Below are positions 11,033 to 21,905 of a DNA stretch of 64,000 bases, in pieces (the stretch's first letter is position 1; each line of letters begins with the position of its first letter). The position numbers and the translations under genes are program-made. The DNA is from Microbotryum silenes-acaulis (taxonomy: Eukaryota; Basidiomycota; Microbotryomycetes; Microbotryales; Microbotryaceae): positions 372,001-436,000 of the forward strand of contig QPFY01000004.1 in the NCBI GenBank assembly GCA_003665825.1, given 5' to 3'. The notes beneath the pieces are model-generated. The model saw only the letters and a program-made list of their open reading frames with translations, made no database searches and was not told the DNA's origin.

Positions 11033-12794
11033 ATGACCGACGATATCTTCCGCATCTCCCGGCCAGGCCTCGTCGACCTAAGTCAATGGCAGCAGCAAGA
11101 ACGGAAAGCTGCGACTCGTCGCCTCGCGAACAGAGGAGACGACTACGTCATCGCCGGCACTCCCAACACTGCAGGGGCCAGGTCGGCCACCACTAGCCAC
11201 CCGGATCGAATCAATGAGACCGATCCGTTCGGGCGAGCTGCTTCTCGAATGAAACGAGCTCTACCATCCCGCACCCAATCGTCAAGCAGCGATCGAACCG
11301 CTGACGTGCAAGCTCATGAGGACGATCCAAGACATGCCAAGGTGCCCCGAAAGGAGGCACCAAACAGCACCAGAAGAAGATACACTGCTCAAGACTACTA
11401 CGCCTTGCACGCCTCCGAAGCTCACATACAGACGTCGGTCCTCCCCTCCACTGAATAATCGCAAGGTGGTGCCCCGCCAACCGAGTCCAGGCTGACAACT
11501 CACTAAACATCTCCTCCACCAGCTACTTCTCCCACCACCCCTGCCTCTCTCAAAGAAACTTTTACGTCATCCAAAACCACCACGCCACCGCAAAGCACTA
11601 CGACCTCCGACTCCACCTCGACGGCGGCACACTCTCATGGGCGATCCCGAAAGGGTTATCCGATTGGGATCCTTCAAGAGGGACCGAACATCGCTTGGCG
11701 ATAGAGACCTATCCCCATGCCCTCGATTATACGCTTTATGAAGGGAGTAGGGTAGGGAATACGGCCGTGTGGGATTTGGGGACATACAAGGTGTGTTTTG
11801 GAGGAAAGAACGGTTTTCTTCCTTTTCGGACTCCGGCTCACACTTCCTGGTCTTTCCCAACCAGGTCCTCCCGACATTCAAAAAACAACGTCTCAAAACC
11901 AAACTCAATCAAGAAGGCTTTGACCTAGACCATGACACCTCTGAAGACGAGGATGACGACGACGATCTCATCAATCAGGCCAACCTCGACGTTGCTGACC
12001 CGACAGCGGAAGATTATCTCGAAGAGGACAAACTCTCCCGTAAGTATCACTACGCCGCTTTCTTACCCACTCCAGCGAGGTACGATCAAGACGCAAAACC
12101 GGCGCAGCGGGATGTCGAAGGGTCGCATAGGGGTTTCGTGTTGGAATTGGTGAGGAACCTTTTCACGCCTTGGGTTTGAGCAGTAGTGGAACTGATCTCG
12201 GCCTTTCAACAGCAAGGTAAACGCTATCGAGGGCTTAGGATCAGGTTCCACCGAACAGCCAAAGACATCAAGTGAGCCCAAGCCCCTTCGCTCTCGCAAT
12301 CTCAGACTGCATTCCGATCAAATGACTAACATTTCCATTGGCGCTGCTTGATCAGACACATCACGTACGCCCCGATCCACTCACTCCCACTAGTCCGCCA
12401 CCCAAACCCCCTCTGACATATTTCATCTCCCCTCCCCTCTCTTCTCCAGTTTCCCAAAAGCCTACGCCCGCGCGAACCCCACAGATCCTCGAGCCCAACC
12501 CGGTGCTCCTCTCGAAGTACAACGAAGGGTAAGCTATGCGCCAACTCAGCCTCCTCCTACCTTCCTCCTGATCCGCTCGGACACTCTTTCTTCACCTTAC
12601 CGTATCTACAATCATAGTGGATGATCGACCTCGTCACTCAAGGATACGAAGATCGGTCGATAGGACACGTCTCCCTTTTGACGGGTCGATCGATCGAGCA
12701 AATCAAAGCGGCAACGGAGTCCGAACAAAACACCTCGGGGGATACAGCGCAGAGTGAGGAAGAGGAGTTGTGGCGTATTGGGATCCTTGCATGA
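11033..12794 (+). CDS. stand-alone LigD-type 3'-phosphoesterase domain protein
   Basis: Eight exons (11033-11433, 11523-11790, 11865-12039, 12076-12149, 12213-12271, 12356-12364, 12450-12528, 12618-12794) give 413 residues. After a basic, disordered N-terminus of about 130 residues comes FYVIQNHHATAKHYDLRL, LSWAIPKGLSD, HALDYTLYEG and TAVWDLGTYK, the signature of the polynucleotide 3'-phosphoesterase (PE) domain of bacterial LigD. The known metal and phosphate ligands H..(5)..H-x-D-x-R and H-x3-Y are all present. An acidic insert (EDEDDDDD) precedes the last beta strands (GFVLEL, KRYRGLRIRFHR). The C-terminal exon (WMIDLVTQGYEDRSIGHV) is not part of the bacterial domain. Known PE enzymes trim 3'-ribonucleosides and 3'-phosphates at DNA ends during end joining; a role in DNA repair in the nucleus is inferred. 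The 9-nt exon 6 is optional: skipping it keeps the frame. Confidence 0.75.
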
Positions 12795-13020
12795 AACATA
12801 ATGTTGCGCAAAAATGCTCTTGAAGATGAGTAAGGCTTTGTGTCATTGTGTGCAATAAGCATAGCGTGTTCTGAGTGTTACAAATAGTGAAGGGAACCCC
12901 TGCCCTTCGCAGGTGAACTAAAAAGAGTCACAAAAACGATGATGAAAACAAACAAACAAAAACCTCCATCCGAATCCAAAGATACAACCACCTTCTCCCC
13001 CCCCCCCCCCCACTCAACTC

Positions 13021-14478
13021 TTAGAACAAGCCCGCCATCGCCAACCTCCTCTCCAAGTCCTTCACCCTCTCCTCCAACCTCTTATTCTCCACTTCCAATT
13101 CAACATTCCTCTCCTCCAACTCGGCCAACCTCTCTTGTTTCCTCTGCCTCGACTTGCGCGCCGATAAAGTATTCTGCAACCTTTTCTTCTCCACAGCTTC
13201 GACGAGATCCTCCGGTAGGGTCGAATCCATTTCCTCCTTCAAGGTCGACGACGCAACTTCGCACACCACTTCTACCTCTTTCTTGAGCGGTTCAATTTCG
13301 ACGATCAACCTCTTGGCCAATTCCCTCTCCACAGCCATCGTCTTGCGTTTCCTTGCGGTGACGGAAGGGACGACATAAGTCCTTTGTTGAATAGGCGCGT
13401 CGAGCGCGGTTAATTTGGTGTGCACGCCTCGGAAGCCGGTTGCTTTCGTTCGACGGGTCTTTGTCGTGGGTTGAGGAACGTCGGTCGAAGTGGAAGGTGT
13501 AGGAGCGGTGGTCTCGTATGATGAAGCGGGTGTGAGAGTCGAAGAAGTTGTAGAAGGGCCGGCGAAGGTGGAAGGAAACGAGAGGTCAAAGGGGGTTTCG
13601 ATCGACGCTTGTTGGGACGTCGCCGACGAAGGTGAAGGGACGACGGATGCGTGCGCAGATTCTTGTACGAAAGAGTCAAAGTCCAAAGGAGGAAGTTCAT
13701 CGAGATCATCTTCATCGAACAATCCGCCAGCAGCTTCAGAGTCGGGACTGTCAAAGCCAAGGGGGGAGTCGAGGCCTTGGTCGAACGAGAGCGCCGTTTC
13801 GCGGGGCGATTTGCGGGCTTCGGGGGCCAGGACTTCGGGCAGGACGAAAGGGTCAAAAGGGGGTAGAGGGGCGGCGAGAGCATTGGAGGTGAAAGTAGGT
13901 CCGAACCCTGAGACGGGCTTGTCCATCGGCATGTTCATAAAGTCTGAGAGCGGGCGGGAAGGGGAGGAGGCGAAAGACAGGGGGCAGGGTTCAGTGCGCA
14001 TTCGGACCGGTTCGGCCGCGCAGGTGGTAGAACCTCGATAATCGATAATGTACTGACTTTGCATGAACGTTTGAGTGACGTCGTCACCGGCTTTGGAATC
14101 TCCATAGTCGAATTGGAAGAAGAGCTCGGCTGGTGCTAGATCGAGTTGCTGTTGCTGCTGCGTCGCAAACGCACCGGTGGGAATTGCGCCGAGGGTGGTG
14201 GCCATCGGAAATCCAAAGTAGGGCGACGCGGCGGCAGAGAAGGGCGACGACGATCCCGACGCCGACGACACCGATGTAGGCGCGTTCGAGTGGGAGCAGT
14301 CGAGCGACATGTCCATGTTGAGACCACCAAAGGCAAGTTTGGTCACGGAAGCGATCGAGTCGGGCATCATGTTCGTGTTCGTCGTCGTCGAAGTCCTCGG
14401 CGCTGCGCTGGCTCGCGAGCTCATGTGCACCGCCGCCTCATCGTGGGCCGGGTGAGGCATCGCGGAGAATGGGTACAT
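13021..14478 (-). CDS. bZIP transcription factor, GCN4/CPC1-like
   Basis: An open frame of 485 codons ends in a basic region plus leucine zipper: KKRLQNTLSARKSRQRKQER followed by regular leucines (LAELEERNVELEVENKRLEE) in the last 55 residues. Basic-region residues N..(S/A)ARKSR.RK fit the Gcn4/AP-1 class. Upstream are serine/proline/threonine-rich and acidic segments (GLFDEDDLDELPPLDFDSF) typical of activation domains. A segment 14057-13944 starts GTCAGT, ends CTCTCAG and is 114 nt, so it is probably an intron; removing it gives 447 residues. The gene lies directly downstream of GCN2 on the same strand. Gcn4-like factors are translated when Gcn2 phosphorylates eIF2alpha, which supports the assignment as general amino acid control regulator, but the orthology is inferred from the zipper and location. 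Confidence 0.75.
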   Translation of the reverse strand: MYPFSAMPHPAHDEAAVHMSSRASAAPRTSTTTNTNMMPDSIASVTKLAFGGLNMDMSLDCSHSNAPTSVSSASGSSSPFSAAASPYFGFPMATTLGAIPTGAFATQQQQQLDLAPAELFFQFDYGDSKAGDDVTQTFMQSQYIIDYRGSTTCAAEPVRMRTEPCPLSFASSPSRPLSDFMNMPMDKPVSGFGPTFTSNALAAPLPPFDPFVLPEVLAPEARKSPRETALSFDQGLDSPLGFDSPDSEAAGGLFDEDDLDELPPLDFDSFVQESAHASVVPSPSSATSQQASIETPFDLSFPSTFAGPSTTSSTLTPASSYETTAPTPSTSTDVPQPTTKTRRTKATGFRGVHTKLTALDAPIQQRTYVVPSVTARKRKTMAVERELAKRLIVEIEPLKKEVEVVCEVASSTLKEEMDSTLPEDLVEAVEKKRLQNTLSARKSRQRKQERLAELEERNVELEVENKRLEERVKDLERRLAMAGLF

Positions 14479-15144
14479 CCGAGTCTACTGCAGCGTGACC
14501 GTGTGGGTCCGTCGGTCGGTCTGTATTCGCTGGACGATGCTCTAGGGCGTGGGCTTTGCGGTAGATCGAGGCGGAGGCCTCGGGTGGGGGGTCGGTTGGT
14601 CGTCTGAGATAGGCGATCGGTGTCACGCGGTTACGCCGTCGTCAGCAGTCGGCGCGGCGAGCGCGGGAGCGGAGGGAGCGGTAGACGGCGGTGTGTCGGT
14701 GGGCAACGAACGGACTGTGAGCAAGCGGGCTCTGTACTGCGATGGCGTCCAAGTCGTTTCTCGTTTCGAAAGTGTGAATGACGTGTTGAGTGCGAGTCCA
14801 ACGCAGCGTGAGAGGGCGAAGTCGATCTGGCACCGTAGTGCGCGATCCAAATGACTCGACCGTGGCGCGCCGGCCCTGTTCCGGGGCTGACGCAGCGCAG
14901 CCAACAAGCTCAATGTATATGCCGATCAATTTCCGATCCGGCTTAACCCCGTCTTCGGATGGAAAGACTTCGCAGAACATCGAATCCTCACGTCATACAA
15001 TTACTTAGGCACCGATACGCTACAAGTTACACGATCGACCATCAAATAGATTCTCGGCCCACCTTGCGGCCCACGCTGCGTTGGCCTGCCATCGGCCATA
15101 AAACCCAAAAGCGCCGAGACGCCACGTCATCACCGAACTAGGTT
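14479..15144. promoter_or_regulatory. GCN2 3' flank and bZIP leader/promoter
   Basis: The 666-bp gap between the GCN2 stop and the bZIP start contains the two candidate upstream frames described separately and no other supported coding sequence. The half nearest the bZIP start is GC-rich and ATG-free on the minus strand. Confidence 0.5.
14642..14996 (-). promoter_or_regulatory. candidate upstream open reading frames of the bZIP gene
   Basis: Reading the minus strand, an ATG at 14996 opens a two-codon frame (ATG ACG TGA, to 14988) and the next ATG at 14980 opens a 112-codon frame ending at 14642. From there to the bZIP start codon at 14478 no further ATG is seen in any frame. A short permissive frame followed by a longer one recalls the delayed-reinitiation leaders of GCN4 and ATF4. 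Whether the transcript starts upstream of 14996 is unknown. A TGACTC half-site lies at 14852-14857. Confidence 0.35.
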
Positions 15145-18100
15145 TCACACACCATCACAAGTCAACAACACACTTCGATCCTCCCGTAAAGAGAACTGTT
15201 AACGCACGATAAAGATGCCTTCAGTTCGACCGCTCGGACCCTCGGGGTTCAAGGGGTAGGACTCACTAGCCAAAAGCTCGGTAGCGGCGTTGACGAAGCG
15301 GCCTTGTGCTTGCGGATCTGTTGTCGGATTGAGGCGATGTAGACTCGCTTCGTATTGGGAGCGTGTTGGATGACGCTTCGATACGCTTCGTCGCTGTGAG
15401 TGGGAAAGGGTTTCGTCAAGACAGGCACTCGGCGGTGGCCAAGCGAGGACCGTGACCTACTCGTCGACCCATGCTGCCGATTCGCACATCTTGCGATAAG
15501 CTTGCCCATCCACGTCGACAGCAACTAAACGAGTACATCATCATCTCACACGTCAGCCTGACGGTCCTCCCAATGTCTCTCTCCACCTTGCACAACTCAC
15601 AAACAGGAGCCTCCGCCGCGGCCTGAGCCGCCTGTTCAACCGATTTCTGTGCCCTCGAAGCGATCATCGACTTCTGCTTCGCCCTGCCTTTTTGCCTGAC
15701 GTCGTCATCCGCAAGGATGGGGTAGATATTTTGCAAAGACTTGGCTTGTTCGGCCAGAGACCCGACGGCGTCAAAGGCCTCGTTGGACGACTCGTCGGCG
15801 ATTTGTTGTTCGCGCATCTCCTTCGACAGGAAGGACGTGAGTTCCGAGCGAGGGACTGTAGAACGTCGACGCATGCAACGCAACGGATTGTCAGCGGATA
15901 GCTATTTTCCTTCCCTCAAGTCGTTTGGCGGCGGTGGACTCGCCTTCCTCTTCGTAGCCACGTAGTACACTCTTGACCTTGAGTGTGCGTTCGGCGTCGT
16001 CTAGGGCATGCCGCCCATGCGCGGTCGCCGCTTGACCTGGTTTGACAATGACAATCCACATCACGCCTTCCCTTCGACAAGCGCTTTGCAGTTGCTCGGG
16101 TGTGAGCGAGAGGAAGTTGTCGTCGTACATCTACCAAATGCGGTCACTTGTCAGTGAGGGGATCACCTTGTAGCGGAAGTGTCTCGGAGCTTACCAGATC
16201 GGCCTTGATCCCCGCCTTCCACAAATCCTTGACCACGTCCCACCTTGCCTCTATCAAGTTCGCGACGAAAGAAACTACATAGACGTCGCACCGTCTTACA
16301 GACCATGGGCCGTACGATCGTGTCGATTCGTCGCGTCGGTTCATCAAACTCTTGCTCGCGGCCACATTCGCGTCCGCCGCCGCTTGGGAGAGCTTGGCGA
16401 CCGAGATGGAGACACCGACGACGTGAGGCACTCGACCGGAGTACCGCACTTCGGGCGCAGCAAGTCGCGAAACCACCTCGTCAAACCTGTCAATATGGTA
16501 AACGTCTAGATGAGCGCGAGGACTTTCCGCTCCCAAGATCAGCACAGCATACTCACCTGCCACCAGCTGCCACAACCTCTCGCATCTTGCCCCGGATGTG
16601 ATGCGTCTCGAACAACACCCCATCGCGATGAAAGTCCCAATTGGTCGCGAGGAGAGGCGAGATCTTGATGTTCTTGATCCCAAGCTGTTGGCTAAAGTTG
16701 AGGATCTCTTGCAATTCGTCGAATCCTTCTTGAACGACGTGCTTGAGTCGTGGCGAGGTGACGACGAGCGATCGGATCTCGGCGAGAGTGCCTGCGCGAA
16801 CAAAATGCGATGACAGACAAGATCAGGTGATGTGCGCTCTAAAAGCACGAATCTTCGATGACTGACCAGACGTGTTCAACAGCCCAAACTCATCGCACAT
16901 TGACTTGGTCACCCCTGGAATCTTGAGTAATTCACTCGAAGTCTTAACCCAAGAGCGCTGCAGCCGTCCATGCTGCTGCAAGACCTCCAGCACGGCCTCG
17001 CGTTGCTTCTCGGGTACTCGATCGACGACCGCATCAAGGAGCTTGGAATGGTTGAGCACGTGAACTTTCTGACCCGTAAGGGGGAACGTCGCGAGAATCT
17101 CTTCGACGACGATCAGGATCTCGGCTTCGGTTGCGGCCGTGACGGCGTCGGTGACGATGTCAAAGGCGGCGTTGAGGACGGCGCGCGGTTGCTGTGAGGC
17201 CCGAAACAAATGTTGGAGTTAGCTAAGTCACCTCCTGCAAGATGAATCTACCTGCTCTTGCATGCCTTACCCCTCCCGCCTTGGTATGTCGATACACAGG
17301 CGCGATAGTCCACCGCTTGAGTCGAGTGAGTGACGTATCCCTCGCAACCATTCGACAAAACGGGATATTGAGATGAAACGGCAAACAAGCAACCGTGCCA
17401 TCCGAGTCGAGCAGCCGGACAGGATCCCTCGCACCATAGATATTAGAATGCGGCATCAACAGTGGACTGTCCATCGAGACCGCACCTTTTTGCCGAAAGA
17501 TCCGACTCAGCTTATCCCTCACGAGTTCAGCATAAGGGTCATTGTCGACTTTGGCACCTTCGCCATCGTAGAAATCGTACGAGAAATCCTTGCGGATCCG
17601 ATCTTCGACGGTTTGGTTGAACAAGGCCGTAATGAGCGTCTGGGCGTGGGTCGTTCCCGAATGCGAGAGCAATCGGATCGTTTCCTCAATCGAATCGTCC
17701 CCGACTCGAGGAGGGAGGAGATCCGACGCGAGCAGATCTTTAGGCGATGCTCGCTTTTCGGGATCGTGCTGCAAGCACGTTTGAACGATCTTGGTATGTC
17801 GAGCGAGTCGCACCATATCCCATGAGGGAGGGAACCGGATCTCTGGTTCCCGCAGTCTGCGAAGAACGTGGATCCGTTCCATGCCCGTCTTGAACGGTCC
17901 ATGGAACATCTCGAAGAACACTACTCCAAGCGAATACACTGTGGGCTCGCGATGACAAGTGAGTGAATATCTCAACACAGGTCGTCTCACATCCTCGCGG
18001 AACTCACTATCAATCTTGTTCGAGTATTTGATGGACCGCTCCGTGCGCGTCCTGGACAGCGTCTCTGGCGCGATGTACAACGACGTCCCGACACCCGAAG

Positions 18101-21100
18101 TGAAGTCCGACTCGTCCATCGACGAAATCATACTTAGCAACCCATCTGTCGGATCCAACACCCCACCCTGATTGACCGCCAAACCAAAGTCACCGATTCT
18201 GACATCTTCCTTGCCGTCGATGAAGATGTTGGATGGTTTGAGATCTCGATGAATAATGTTGAGCGAGGTGAAATGCAACATGGCGCTCAAGATCTGGTTC
18301 ATGAATCGCCACGAGGCAATTTCGGAAAGGCCTTCCTCAATCGCTTCCCGCAAGGTGAGCTTCTCGACGTACTCCATCTGAATGTACAGCGTGCGAGTTT
18401 GCTTCGGCGTCGCAAGTATTACAGGCGAGTTGTACCTCGTGGAATGCTTTGAATGCCGAGAGACGGCAGGACTTATCCGACCATCTGTCGAAGCATCGTC
18501 TTCGTTGCCGAAGTGGATGCTCGGGTAAGAGACGCTCTTCGAGTGACCGGCGGAAAGAAAGTCGACATCGTCGAGATCATCCAGCCCCAAATCGATGTCC
18601 AGATCATGCCCCGGTGTCGCGGCGGCATCGTCGTCATCGGAGTCAAAGTCGACAGGATCCGAATCATCGTCCGAGTTCGAATCACCCGTCGCTTCGTTGG
18701 CCGTCGAAACCGACTCCGTCGAAGGCGCCGAGATATCAGCAGTCGGTTGCGTCGACCCTTCCCCATCAATGACATAGCTCGACTGCGAGACATCTTCCGT
18801 CTCCGTCCAAGCAGTATGATACCGAACGATGTTGGGATGGTTCATGCGCGACCAGATCGTCACCTCTCGCAGAATCTTGATCTCGGCCTGTTTGTCCGTT
18901 GGCAGTCGGATCTTCTTGACTGCGTAGAGATGACCATCCAGTCGGTTGCGCGCTTTGACGACTTGACCCCCACCCCCACGGCCGAGAAATTCGAGTTCCT
19001 CAAACTCGCTACGGTACCGCGATCCGGTAGGACGAGGTTGCCAGAAGAAGCCGACTTGGGACGACTCGGCCATCTGGCTCTCTCTCGAGCCGACACCAGG
19101 CGAGAACATGGGCGTGCCAGCTCCCCGAACCTTGTTGGGCCACGCCGCAACGTTGTTCGTTGGAGTTGTCGAGAGGATCATCGGGGTTAGTGAGACGCCG
19201 CTGTCGTGGGCACCCCCACTGCCACTTAGTTCGAGCAGCTGAGCCGACAGTCGCGCTGCCGTCGGTCGCTTCTTGGCCTCGGTCAAGAGGAGGTCCGAGA
19301 GGACCTTGCGCAGCACTGGCGACGAGTTGCGAGGGATACTTTGTAAAAGGTCCGCAGGTGATGCGTATCGACGGTGGACGTCGGTACCAAAGACCATCTG
19401 GGCGAACACGATGCCGACATCCCACCTGGTGGAAGAATCGAAGCAAGCAATGTCAGCTGTGGTAAACGTAGAGCCTGGTCATGCGAGGCCGAGCACTCAC
19501 ATATCTCGAGACCGATCGTAGGCGAACGGATCATCCACGACCTCGGGACACATCCAAGATTCCGGTAAATCATCCTGACTCGGCGCAGCAACCCACGGTT
19601 CGGCCTTGTTCAAATCGATGATGCGCTGGAACCAAGCTACATCCCCCAATTTGATCGAAACGGTGCTGTTCCCTACAGGTGATCGCTCATTGCAGACCCA
19701 GATCGCCTTAGGTCGTATCGATCGATGGGTCACGTTCGAGAGGTGTAGGTACTCGACGGCCGCTACGAGCTGCTGGAGGCACGTGATGGCTTTTTCGAGC
19801 TTTAGTTCGCCGACCGTTGCCAAGAGGTATTCGAGCGTTTGGGCCGCGGTTGACACCTGCTCGTGCAAGACGATGAGGGACCATCCAGCTGTGGTCCGAA
19901 GTAGTGGTTGCGCGCTCGGGTTATCTGGGAAGAAGGAGGGCGTGTAGCGAGCCAAGACGGAGCCATACAGAGAGAGTATGTTGGGATGCCGTAGGGCCCG
20001 AGCTCGAGTCAGATCCGTGTCCACTTTAGATAGTTTCCGCTTGCCTTTAGGATGAGATAGGGAGAGGATTAGGGGTGAGATGCTTCGAGCGAGAGCCTCA
20101 CGGTTCCATACATACCTTGCGGAGTGAGGTAATAGGGCCCAAGAACATCGATGACGTAGGCATTCGCACTGAGCGCCGCTTCCATACCCATCATGAGCTC
20201 GACCGGCAGCATCCGTCCAATCCAATCTACACACTTGTCCCAAGTAAGCATTCGATCCCCAAGCGAGAAATAAGCAGCACGCCGCACTCACCAGTACCCG
20301 AAGGCATCCCAAGCTTAGCCACCACCTCCTTCGTTCCATGCCCATCCGTACTGATCAACATCTTGACCTTCCTCTCCCCACCTTCCCCAACCTGCAAGCT
20401 CTCCCCCTCAATCCCTTCTCTCTCCTTCAACTTCTCCTGCCTATCCCGCTCAGCTCGGAGTTCTTCTTTGCGCTTGACGTCACCCGAGATGAGTTGGGCC
20501 ATACGGGCGGCTTCGGCGGCTTGCTCGCGCTGCTTTTGCGCCTCGGCTCGTTCGAGAGCTTCCCGATTCGCCTATGAGTAGAGAGCCAGATGCTGAGTCG
20601 TTGGTGGGACCAATGGAACATCAACTTTGTAACCGACTCACCTTCTCTTCCTCTTGAGATCGCAGCTTCCTTTGGTCCTCCAAGCTGTTCTTGTTCATAT
20701 CCGTATGTCGATCCGTAATAAATGTCGCCGCGATCGAGCACAGTTCGTAAATCATCTCCGAGCCTAGCAAAGTCGTCGTCGATTCTCTTTGCAACAAGGT
20801 GCGCTGTCGGCGGTGTGTATTCTACATATGAGCTTTCGTTCCTCTCATACAGTAAAATGAAGCTGCACGGACCAAAGCATTGAGATGATTCGTCTCGAGT
20901 CCGACCGGTTCATCGAGCGTAAACGTCGGAGCTTGCTTCGGGTACTTGAGAGGAAGTCTGTGCAATCGTCAAAATGCCTCAAAGTGTCAGCCTTAATCAC
21001 CTCACAAAGTGTGATCTTCCCAGCAAACACCTCTGTGAGCCTGGGCCGACGACGCACTTGAAATGGATTTTGACGTTGACGATCTCCTTCAACGGTTCTT

Positions 21101-21412
21101 CGACCGGACGAACTCGGACTCGGAATTCGTGCGCGGCGTTGACGGACTGAAAGGGGAAGAGGTGACCACACACATCAGCAATCGCATAATCTTCCGAAGC
21201 GGGTCGTGCGACCTTACCTTCCAAGCCGTCCTGGTCTCGACACTCTCGAAATCATCGCCATAGATAGCTACGCATACACCCCGTGGTCGTAGGCCCTGAT
21301 CAGCTTCACGTGTCCCATAGCTCCGACACAGGATACGCAGATTTATTATCTTACACCGCAGGACCTCCATCTCTCCTTCTTGTAATTCCTTGAACTCGTC
21401 CATCACAGGCAT
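15145..21412 (-). CDS. GCN2: eIF2alpha kinase Gcn2
   Basis: Eighteen exons, all phase-consistent, give 1672 residues: 21412-21355, 21267-21218, 21146-21058, 20957-20873, 20821-20642, 20571-20292, 20226-20116, 20044-19501, 19425-18008, 17938-17271, 17191-16867, 16791-16557, 16486-16195, 16130-15944, 15855-15601, 15524-15461, 15393-15267, 15195-15145. Order of domains: RWD (RSIYGDDFESVETRTAWK, KYPKQAPTFTLDEP) that binds Gcn1; a charged coiled linker; a pseudokinase (HPNILSLYGS, with HRSIRP in place of HRD); the kinase (FLGRGGGGQVVKARN, YAVKKIRL, an acidic insert, IHRDLKPSNIFI, GDFGLA, KIDMYSLGVVFFEMF); a HisRS-like domain (VYRHTKAGGQPRAV) sensing uncharged tRNA; and a C-terminal ribosome/dimerisation region (WIVIVKPGQ, LKVKSVLRGYEEE, SLREDRSVLL). 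It phosphorylates eIF2alpha in amino acid starvation. Intron 15943-15856 uses a GC donor. Length is normal for the family. Confidence 0.95.
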
Positions 21413-21905
21413 CCTGCGGGAAAGAGGGAGCTACGAGCTCACAATCGGTCGTTCGGGCAAGCAGGGGTGGGGTGGGGGTTGGATGAGCTCGGCTGAGCCG
21501 GATCGACTCAAGCGAGCTAGCGTGTGTGTACGTGGTGTTGAAGTGCGATGTACTAGGTGATGACAAGCTGCACAACTTCACTGTACGTAGAACGCGTGAG
21601 CTAATACGGTGATGATTGACGTGGGTAGCATCGAAGCTTATCGATGGCGGCGCGGTCTGCCTTGACGAATGCGGAGGCGAGAAGCAAGCACCAAGCCCGG
21701 AGATTGCGAACAAGGCCCGTGACTTCGACGAGCTCTGACGAGCTTCTCTGAGCGGATACCCCCGACGGCCCGACCACATCCTCCTTCAGATCAACACACC
21801 CGTTTCGAAATCCAAAGTCCTGGACGAGGCGACCCATAGAGCTCAGAGTCTAACTCACAGCCCATAGAACCACAACGGTAATACGTACCAACGATCTGGG
21901 CCAAG
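21413..21905. other. GCN2 5' flank
   Basis: The Gcn2 start at 21412 follows a CT-rich tract ending CCGCAGG. Upstream on the minus strand lies a 78-codon frame (21837-21601, starting MGRLVQDFGF). It could be an upstream open reading frame or a small gene; nothing in it is recognisable. Confidence 0.35.

Noticed and set aside
14642..14980. 112-codon frame as an independent gene
   Set aside because: No motif and no own promoter space. It is better kept as a candidate upstream frame of the bZIP transcript.
15145..15393. Apparent frameshift in the last part of GCN2
   Set aside because: A 71-nt intron with a strong GTGAGT donor at 15266 and TTAACAG acceptor joins the frame to SLREDRSVLL and a stop at 15145, so the gene is intact.
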